A stretch of DNA of 11,171 nt from an uncultured Actinomycetes bacterium (GTDB lineage: Bacteria > Actinomycetota > Actinomycetes > Nanopelagicales > Nanopelagicaceae): the NCBI GenBank assembly GCA_903822245.1, contig CAIJOE010000156.1, positions 1 to 11,171 of the forward strand, read 5' to 3'. Below are positions 6,547 through 11,171 of this stretch, piece by piece. A model generated the notes under the pieces. That model was not told the DNA's origin and did not search any database. It saw only the letters and a program-made list of their open reading frames with translations. Position 1 is the first letter of the stretch. The number at the start of each line of letters is the position of its first letter. Both the position numbers and the translations under genes were made by a program.

Positions 6547-6726
6547 TTACTTCCAACCTTCACGTCGGCCGCGACGAATTGAATAACGCAATCCAACTAG
6601 GCCTAGGGCAATACCAACAAAGCAAATCCAGATTGAATTTGCGTTGGAATTTGTGGCAATCAAGAAGACAAGTGCGATAGCCCAAAGAACTATTCCTGCG
6701 ATTATTGTTCCTACAGTTTTGCGCAC
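6547..6726 (-). CDS. DUF2530 small two-TM membrane protein
   Basis: A 59-residue protein reads on the minus strand from a GTG at 6726-6724 to a TAA at 6549-6547. An in-frame TAG two codons upstream fixes the start closely. It begins MRKTVGTIIAGIVLWAIALV, with TM1 at about 4-24 and TM2 at about 31-48, joined by a short NSNANS loop. The end is strongly basic (LRYSIRRGRREGWK) and should lie in the cytoplasm. The ALGLVGLRYSIRRGR pattern and the place between a cold-shock gene and an MFS gene are typical of actinobacterial DUF2530, whose role is unknown. TATTAT ends six bases before the GTG and there is no clear Shine-Dalgarno, so the transcript is probably leaderless. It is convergent with the cold-shock gene, 12 bases away. 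Confidence 0.8.
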   Translation of the reverse strand: MRKTVGTIIAGIVLWAIALVFLIATNSNANSIWICFVGIALGLVGLRYSIRRGRREGWK

Positions 6727-6732
6727 CTTCTA

Positions 6733-6738
6733 ATAATA
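6733..6738 (-). promoter_or_regulatory. -10 element for leaderless DUF2530 transcript
   Basis: Read on the minus strand, TATTAT ends six bases before the GTG start codon, the same spacing as at DUF3027, the MFS gene and serC. It lies back to back with the MFS promoter; the two -10 elements are 26 bases apart, so the -35 regions of both would be interleaved. Confidence 0.55.
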
Positions 6739-6764
6739 CTCATGAATCTTTAGGCATCACGGGT

Positions 6765-6770
6765 TAGAGT
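6765..6770 (+). promoter_or_regulatory. -10 element for leaderless MFS transcript
   Basis: TAGAGT ends six bases before the ATG at 6777 and no Shine-Dalgarno is present. The implied start of transcription coincides with the start codon. Confidence 0.6.
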
Positions 6771-6776
6771 GCTCAT

Positions 6777-8018
6777 ATGGCCAATAAATCGAGTTCACTT
6801 CGATCATTTCGCCATCGCAACTACCGAATCTTCTATCCTGCAGTATTTATTTCTAACGTAGGAACTTGGGCTCAACGAGTGGCACAAGATTGGTTAGTAG
6901 TAACTGACCTTCACAAAGGCGGCGCTGAACTTGGAATAGTTACTGGTTTGCAATTTCTGCCAACACTTTTCGTAAGTCTTTATGGTGGCATCTTGGCCGA
7001 TCGGTTTAGTAAACGTAAACTCTTAATGATTACTAATGGCGGCGGAGCCATCACTGCGCTAATTATGGGTTATCTAATTATTTCTAATCGAGTAACGATT
7101 AATGAAGTCTTTATCTTGGCCTTTGTGCTTGGTCTCTTTAGCGCAATTGATTCGCCAGTTGGTCAAAGCTTCACGCCAGAAATCGTTGGGAAAGAAGATA
7201 CTCGAAATGCCATCAGTTTAAATTCGGCAAACTTTAATGCCGCTAGGTTAGTTGGCCCAGCAGTCTCTGGGTTACTTATAAAGGCCTTTGGCACCGGCCC
7301 TTCATTTATCTTAAATGCCCTTAGCTTTGCCATCATCACCATAACTCTGACTTTTATTCGAGATCATGAACTACAGAGAAATGCGCCTTCGCAGGAAAAA
7401 CCACGAATCTCAGAGGCAATTACCTATGTCAGGTCTAGGCCCGATATAACCGCGCTGCTTTTTACAGTTTTTATTACTGCCACCTTTGGTCTGAATTTTC
7501 AGATCTTTAATGCATTAATGGCAACGAAAGTATTTGATAAGGATGCTGGTGCATTTGGTGGCTTGGGAAGTGCAATTGCAGTAGGAACTCTTGCTGCTGG
7601 AATTCTCTCAGCGCAAAGTGAACAACGACGACGCCCAAAGTTCATAATGTTTACTTCCGCACTCTTTGGCTTAACCTTGATTGCAATCTCAACGATGCCC
7701 ACCTTCTTGGCCTACGCTTTATTTTTACCAATATGTGGCGTGATAGCTGTTGGAACAATGATCCAAGCAAACTCTTATGTGTCAATTACTACGCCAAGTG
7801 CCCTGCGAGGTCGGGTTATGGGAATCTATCTTTTGGTATTTCTAGGGGGATCACCAATTGGCTCACCACTTATTGGAGTGGTTTCTGATGCAATTGGTGT
7901 GAGACAAGCAATAGCCATTTGTGGCGCGGTAGTAAGTTTTGGCGCGGGAATTACCTTTGTATTGGCGCGAAAGAAATTAGCCGCGTTTGACCAAGACCAA
8001 AAGCGTAACGCCAACTAA
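6777..8018 (+). CDS. MFS exporter (EntS-like, MFS_3 family)
   Basis: The 413-residue protein is a major facilitator superfamily member with about 12 predicted TM helices. It starts with the basic RSFRHRNYRIFYPAVFISNVGTWAQRVAQDWLV pattern (residues about 9-41) seen in the EntS/MFS_3 group of drug and siderophore exporters. The loop 2-3 motif A is GGILADRFSKRK (70-81), and the TM5 region has the ARLVGPAVSGLLI sequence of this group. A central cytoplasmic loop (around RDHELQRNAPSQEKPRISEA, about 195-214) divides the two six-helix halves. The end is charged and cytoplasmic (ARKKLAAFDQDQKRNAN). Substrate is not predictable. It is divergent from DUF2530 over a 50-base region and convergent with serC, with 39 bases between the stops. 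An MFS gene beside DUF2530 is a recurrent actinobacterial arrangement. Confidence 0.92.
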   Translation: MANKSSSLRSFRHRNYRIFYPAVFISNVGTWAQRVAQDWLVVTDLHKGGAELGIVTGLQFLPTLFVSLYGGILADRFSKRKLLMITNGGGAITALIMGYLIISNRVTINEVFILAFVLGLFSAIDSPVGQSFTPEIVGKEDTRNAISLNSANFNAARLVGPAVSGLLIKAFGTGPSFILNALSFAIITITLTFIRDHELQRNAPSQEKPRISEAITYVRSRPDITALLFTVFITATFGLNFQIFNALMATKVFDKDAGAFGGLGSAIAVGTLAAGILSAQSEQRRRPKFIMFTSALFGLTLIAISTMPTFLAYALFLPICGVIAVGTMIQANSYVSITTPSALRGRVMGIYLLVFLGGSPIGSPLIGVVSDAIGVRQAIAICGAVVSFGAGITFVLARKKLAAFDQDQKRNAN

Positions 8019-8057
8019 AACTCCAATTGTTACCCAGCGTCGAACTTTGTAATTCAA

Positions 8058-9179
8058 TTACTTCTTCATTTCCGCAACGATAAAATCGATGCAATCAGTA
8101 AGTTTCTTAACATCTGAAGGATCAACTGCTGGGAACATGCCAATACGTAATTGATTCTTACCAAGCTTGCGATAGGGGTCGGTATCTACGATGCCATTTG
8201 CTCTAAGAACCTTTGCAATCTCCAGGGCGTCGATTGAATCATCAAAATTGATTGTTCCAACTACCTTTGAACGGGCTGCTGGATCAACGACAAATGGAGT
8301 GGTGTAGTCATTCTTCTCGGCCCATGAGTAGAGATGGCCAGATGATTCGGCACAGCGATTCGCGGCAAACTTTAAGCCACCATTTGAATTCATCCACTCA
8401 ATTTGTTCTGCAAGCAGAATCAATGTTGCAAGAGCTGGTGTGTTATAGGTCTGATCTAGTCGGCTATTTTCAATTGCAATAGTTAAATCAAAGAATGCTG
8501 GAACCCAACGGCCGCTTTCCTTAATCTTTGCCACGCGAGTGATTGCAGCCGGACTCATAATTGCAATCCATAGTCCGCCATCTGATGCGAAAGACTTTTG
8601 TGGTGCAAAGTAGTAAACATCGCATTGGGAAATATCAACATCTAGGCCACCAGCAGCTGATGTTGCATCTACTAGAACAAGGGCTCCTTCAGTGCCGGCT
8701 GGACGAATAATTGGCATTGAAACACCAGTGCTTGTTTCATTGTGGGTGAGGGCATAAACATCAACGCCTGCTTGCGCAACTGCTACTGGATGAGAGCCTG
8801 GTTCAACTTTGATAATAGTTGGTTCATCTAGGAATGGTGCTTCTTTAGCTGCACTTGCAAACTTTGAAGAAAATTCACCAAATACTAGGTGCTGGGACTT
8901 CTTCTCAATCAAACCAAATGTTGCAATATCCCAAAATGCGGTTGAGCCACCATTGCCAATAATTACTTCATAACCTTCTGGCAAATTAAATAATGAGCTA
9001 AGCCCTGTGCGAACACGGCTTACTACATTCTTGACTGGCTTTTGGCGATGTGAAGTTCCTAGAATCTTTGTTCCGCTATTTGCCAGAGCAGCAAGTGCCT
9101 CTGGGCGAATTTTTGATGGACCGCAACCAAAGCGACCATCGATTGGCTTAAGATTTTCTGGAATTGTTATTTCGCTCAT
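8058..9179 (-). CDS. serC: Phosphoserine aminotransferase SerC
   Basis: This 373-residue cytoplasmic PLP enzyme converts 3-phosphohydroxypyruvate and glutamate to phosphoserine in serine biosynthesis. The start (FGCGPSKIRPEALAAL) and TSHRQKPVKNV (42-52) are typical of the actinobacterial SerC form. It has GNGGSTAFWD at 75-84 for phosphate and cofactor contacts, THNETSTGV at 145-153, VDATSAAGG at 170-178 with the pyridine-binding Asp171, and the Schiff-base Lys195 in APQKSFASDGG. The end, NQLRIGMFP, is also conserved. It follows pdxH by nine bases and probably shares its transcript, but TAAAGT ends six bases before its ATG and no Shine-Dalgarno is present, so a second, leaderless start is likely. 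In other bacteria SerC also serves DXP-dependent PLP synthesis; whether that applies here is unknown. Confidence 0.96.
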   Translation of the reverse strand: MSEITIPENLKPIDGRFGCGPSKIRPEALAALANSGTKILGTSHRQKPVKNVVSRVRTGLSSLFNLPEGYEVIIGNGGSTAFWDIATFGLIEKKSQHLVFGEFSSKFASAAKEAPFLDEPTIIKVEPGSHPVAVAQAGVDVYALTHNETSTGVSMPIIRPAGTEGALVLVDATSAAGGLDVDISQCDVYYFAPQKSFASDGGLWIAIMSPAAITRVAKIKESGRWVPAFFDLTIAIENSRLDQTYNTPALATLILLAEQIEWMNSNGGLKFAANRCAESSGHLYSWAEKNDYTTPFVVDPAARSKVVGTINFDDSIDALEIAKVLRANGIVDTDPYRKLGKNQLRIGMFPAVDPSDVKKLTDCIDFIVAEMKK

Positions 9180-9185
9180 GGGGAT

Positions 9186-9191
9186 ACTTTA
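9186..9191 (-). promoter_or_regulatory. -10 element of serC overlapping the pdxH stop codon
   Basis: On the minus strand TAAAGT fits TAnnnT and ends six bases (ATCCCC) before the serC ATG. Its first three bases are the TAA stop of pdxH at 9191-9189. The leader has no Shine-Dalgarno, which supports a leaderless start for serC. Confidence 0.5.
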
Positions 9192-9872
9192 AGGGTTGAG
9201 GCGAGTACGACGCCAATCTTTAGCGCTGCCTTCAAAGCGAAGGCGATCATGCAATCTGGAATAGCGTCCCTGCCAGAATTCGATACTGGTCGGCTCTACT
9301 AGATACCCACCCCAATGATCTGGCTTTGGCACTAGCTGGTCTTGTGGATACTTCTTTGCATACTCCTGATAGCGCGCCTCTAAAACTTCACGAGACTCAA
9401 GTTCATCTGATTGTGAGCTAGCCCATGCACCGATCTGTGATCCCCATGGACGAGTCGCAAAATATTCTGCACTCTCTTCTTCTGAGACTTTCTTGGCTTT
9501 TCCAGTGACAATAACTTGTCGTTCCATCGCATACCAAGGGAAGAGAAGTGAAACATTTGGATTATCCGAAATTGCCTTGGCTTTGCGAGATAGGTAATTG
9601 GTGAAAAATGTGAAACCAGAATGGTGAACATCTTTTAGTAAAACTGTTCTTGAAACTGGTTGATTATCAATCGAGGTAGAGAGCACCATGGCATTTGCCT
9701 CGACGATCATCAGGTTCTCTGAAGCCTCATGCAGCCAGTGATGGAATAGATTTATTGGATCCATTCCAGCGCTTTGTTCTGAAAGGCCAGCCTCACCATA
9801 GGAGCGACGCATCGCTCGGATGGAGTCTTTGGTGACCAACTCTTGATCGGGCTTTTTACTCTCTGAGGCCAT
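9189..9872 (-). CDS. pdxH: Pyridoxamine 5'-phosphate oxidase PdxH
   Basis: The 227-residue product is an FMN-dependent oxidase that makes pyridoxal 5'-phosphate from pyridoxine- or pyridoxamine-phosphate. It is full length (E. coli PdxH has 218). Residues include MRRSYGEAGL at 21-30, SRTVLLKDV at 74-82 and FFTNYLSRKA at 89-98 (FMN phosphate contacts), RPWGSQIGAWASSQS at 141-155, and EFWQGRYSRLHDR at 198-210 with the C-terminal WRRTRLNP, all hallmarks of the family. The ATG at 9872 is chosen because it gives a family-like length and follows a TAGATA element; TTG or GTG codons further upstream are in frame (9914, 9890) but are less likely. It is divergent from citrate synthase and nine bases upstream of serC, so a PLP-producing enzyme is coupled to a PLP-using one. 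Confidence 0.93.
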   Translation of the reverse strand: MASESKKPDQELVTKDSIRAMRRSYGEAGLSEQSAGMDPINLFHHWLHEASENLMIVEANAMVLSTSIDNQPVSRTVLLKDVHHSGFTFFTNYLSRKAKAISDNPNVSLLFPWYAMERQVIVTGKAKKVSEEESAEYFATRPWGSQIGAWASSQSDELESREVLEARYQEYAKKYPQDQLVPKPDHWGGYLVEPTSIEFWQGRYSRLHDRLRFEGSAKDWRRTRLNP

Positions 9873-9877
9873 AGGTG

Positions 9878-9883
9878 TATCTA
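9878..9883 (-). promoter_or_regulatory. Possible -10 element of leaderless pdxH transcript
   Basis: On the minus strand TAGATA ends five bases before the ATG at 9872, with no Shine-Dalgarno. The match is weaker than at the other leaderless genes because the last base is A instead of T. Confidence 0.4.
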
Positions 9884-9910
9884 ACTTCACTTTGCCTTCC
9901 GTATCCAACC

Positions 9911-9927
9911 CCAAAACCTTGGTTTGG
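9911..9927. promoter_or_regulatory. Inverted repeat in the pdxH-gltA divergent region
   Basis: CCAAAACC and GGTTTGG flank a two-base TT loop, giving seven paired bases with one bulged A. An outer AACCCC (9907-9912) can also pair with GGGGTT (9934-9939). It lies about 39 bases upstream of pdxH and 51 upstream of the citrate synthase start. It may be an operator or a leader structure; no regulator is identified. Confidence 0.35.
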
Positions 9928-9964
9928 AAGGTGGGGGTTTTGCGAGCAGAATAAGAGCATTAGA

Positions 9965-9972
9965 AAAGGGAG
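9965..9972 (+). promoter_or_regulatory. Shine-Dalgarno fixing the GTG start of citrate synthase
   Basis: AAAGGGAG lies five bases before a GTG at 9978. This chooses GTG over the in-frame ATG at 9924, whose predicted 18 extra residues do not resemble the family. Confidence 0.7.
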
Positions 9973-9977
9973 TTGCC

Positions 9978-11090
9978 GTGCCAGATAGTTTCAAGCCAGG
10001 CCTGGAAGGCGTTATTGCATTTGAATCAAAAATTGCTGAGCCAGATAAAGAAGGTAGTTCACTTCGTTACCGCGGGGTTGATATTGATGACCTCGTAGGC
10101 AAAGTTACTTTTGGAAACGTTTGGGGTCTGTTGGTTGATGATGAATTCAACCCAGGTTTACCACCAGCAGAAACTTTCCCAATCCCAGTTCACTCCGGTG
10201 ATGTTCGAGTTGATGTTCAAGCAGCTATTGCAATGCTTGCTCCTATTTGGGGACTAAAGCCACTACTTGATACCACCGATGAAGAAGCTCGCAGTCAACT
10301 TGCTCGAGTTTCAGTCATGGTCCTTTCTTATGTCGCGCAAGCAGCGCGTGGTACTGCCCCGGCTGTTTCACAATCAGAAGTTGATAAAGCCCACACCGTT
10401 GTTGAGCGAATGATGATTCGCTGGCGCGGAGAGCCTGATCCAAAGCATGTTCGAGCCGTAGACGCATATTTTGTTTCAGCTGCAGAACATGGAATGAATG
10501 CTTCGACCTTCACCTCTCGTGTGATTGCATCCACTGGAGCAGATGTTGCTGCATCTATTTCTGGTGCGATCGGTGCAATGTCTGGCCCACTCCATGGCGG
10601 CGCTCCATCTCGCGTTCTTGGAATGATTTCAGATGTTGAGAAGACAGGTAATGCTGAAGCATATGTAAAGGGAATTCTTGATAAAGGTGAACGCTTGATG
10701 GGATTTGGTCACCGCGTTTATCGCGCCGAAGATCCTCGCGCACGTACTCTTCGTCGAATTGCAAAAGAACTTGGTGCACCTCGATATGAAGTCGCAGTTG
10801 CATTAGAGAAGGCAGCACTTGCCGAACTTAAGGCTCGCCAACCAGATCGCGTTCTTGAAACAAACGTTGAGTTCTGGGCAGCAATCGTTCTTGATTATGC
10901 CGAAGTTCCAGCCCACCTATTTACTTCAATGTTCACTGCTGCTCGCACCGCAGGTTGGTCAGCACACATCTTGGAGCAAAAGCAGACTGGCCGCATCATC
11001 CGTCCATCCGCCCGCTACATCGGACATGGCCCTCGCAAGCCATCTGAAGTACATGGCTGGGATGAATCAGTTCACTCACTCCACAATTAA
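9978..11090 (+). CDS. gltA: Citrate synthase (short CitA-like form)
   Basis: The enzyme joins acetyl-CoA and oxaloacetate to give citrate at the entry of the TCA cycle. From the GTG start it has 370 residues, beginning MPDSFKPGLEGVIAFES, the usual opening of actinobacterial forms; RYRGVDIDDLV (30-40) is the family's N-terminal signature. Catalytic and substrate residues are H171 in EHGMNASTF, H206 in GPLHGGAP and the GFGHRVYR block (242-249) with H245 and R249. The position of the catalytic Asp carries Glu (NVEFW, E298); I recall the same sequence in the mycobacterial CitA homologue, so it is probably a lineage trait. RIIRPSARYIG (339-349) supplies a citrate-binding Arg. It is divergent from pdxH, and a 27-base gap separates it from the photolyase gene. 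2-Methylcitrate synthase is a less likely alternative. Confidence 0.94.
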   Translation: MPDSFKPGLEGVIAFESKIAEPDKEGSSLRYRGVDIDDLVGKVTFGNVWGLLVDDEFNPGLPPAETFPIPVHSGDVRVDVQAAIAMLAPIWGLKPLLDTTDEEARSQLARVSVMVLSYVAQAARGTAPAVSQSEVDKAHTVVERMMIRWRGEPDPKHVRAVDAYFVSAAEHGMNASTFTSRVIASTGADVAASISGAIGAMSGPLHGGAPSRVLGMISDVEKTGNAEAYVKGILDKGERLMGFGHRVYRAEDPRARTLRRIAKELGAPRYEVAVALEKAALAELKARQPDRVLETNVEFWAAIVLDYAEVPAHLFTSMFTAARTAGWSAHILEQKQTGRIIRPSARYIGHGPRKPSEVHGWDESVHSLHN

Positions 11091-11104
11091 TCTCAATTAG
11101 CCAC

Positions 11105-11110
11105 TAATCT
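11105..11110 (+). promoter_or_regulatory. -10 element for leaderless photolyase transcript
   Basis: TAATCT fits TAnnnT and ends seven bases before the ATG at 11118. There is no Shine-Dalgarno in the 27-base gap after citrate synthase, and no clear terminator for that gene either. Confidence 0.5.
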
Positions 11111-11117
11111 CGCCCAT

Positions 11118-11171
11118 ATGAAGCGAGCTATCTTCTGGTTTCGTAGAGACCTTCGTCTTTCCGATAATCCA
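11118..11171 (+). CDS. phrB: Deoxyribodipyrimidine photolyase, 5' end only
   Basis: Only the first 18 codons are in the window, but they read MKRAIFWFRRDLRLSDNP, the almost invariant N-terminus of the photolyase/cryptochrome family (WFRRDLRL-DN). The enzyme repairs UV-induced pyrimidine dimers with light energy, using FAD; the N-terminal part shown belongs to the antenna-chromophore domain. Its presence fits a sunlit habitat such as surface water, an inference. The exact subclass (CPD photolyase or cryptochrome-like) needs the rest of the gene. Confidence 0.88.
   Translation, partial: MKRAIFWFRRDLRLSDNP

Noticed and set aside
8050..8062. GTAATTCAATTAC palindrome between the MFS and serC stops as a terminator
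   Set aside because: It is short, AT-only with a one-base centre and lacks a T run; it is more likely a chance symmetry in an AT-rich convergent gap.
9873..9914. TTG or GTG upstream starts for pdxH
   Set aside because: They would add 6-14 residues with no family match and would lie over the -10-like TAGATA; the ATG at 9872 gives a normal length.
9924..9977. Upstream ATG start for citrate synthase
   Set aside because: The 18 extra residues do not resemble the family and begin inside the divergent palindromic region; the GTG at 9978 has a Shine-Dalgarno five bases upstream and a family-like N-terminus.

Overview
The window looks like a piece of a low-GC, compact actinobacterial chromosome, most like the freshwater Nanopelagicales (acI) group. 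This is inferred, not proven. The evidence is an actinobacterial set of families (DUF3027, DUF2530, a mycobacterial CspB-like cold-shock protein with a helical tail, a CitA-type short citrate synthase, and an orphan GroEL under a CIRCE operator), a GC content that looks mid-40s by eye, and very short intergenic gaps. No tRNA, rRNA, CRISPR, insertion sequence or phage gene was seen. No gene-free stretch exceeds about 160 bases.

Layout. (1) Bases 1-3543, plus strand: a tightly packed four-gene export operon. It holds the 3' part of an HlyD/MacA-like adaptor, a MacB-like ATPase, a MacB/FtsX permease, and an unrecognised single-pass, glycine-rich extracytoplasmic protein. The last three junctions are 7 bases, a 4-base ATGA overlap and an 8-base overlap. 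Adaptor, permease and fourth protein all carry the same Gly/Phe-rich patches, which makes this the most unusual part of the window. (2) Bases 3544-5373: a sigma-A-like promoter, a CIRCE operator, groEL without groES, and a strong intrinsic terminator. (3) Bases 5378-6534: a DUF3027 protein and a CspB-like cold-shock protein. (4) Bases 6547-8018: a 59-residue DUF2530 membrane protein (minus) and an MFS exporter (plus), divergent from a 50-base region. (5) Bases 8058-9872, minus: pdxH then serC, making PLP and a PLP-dependent serine-pathway enzyme. (6) Bases 9978-11171, plus: citrate synthase, then the first 18 codons of a DNA photolyase cut by the window edge.

A recurrent regulatory pattern is leaderless transcription. 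Several genes have a TAnnnT-like -10 hexamer ending 5-7 bases before the start codon and no Shine-Dalgarno, which puts the likely transcription start on the start codon itself. This holds for DUF3027, DUF2530, MFS, serC, photolyase and more weakly pdxH. In contrast groEL, the cold-shock gene and citrate synthase have Shine-Dalgarno sites. At serC the -10 hexamer contains the stop codon of pdxH.
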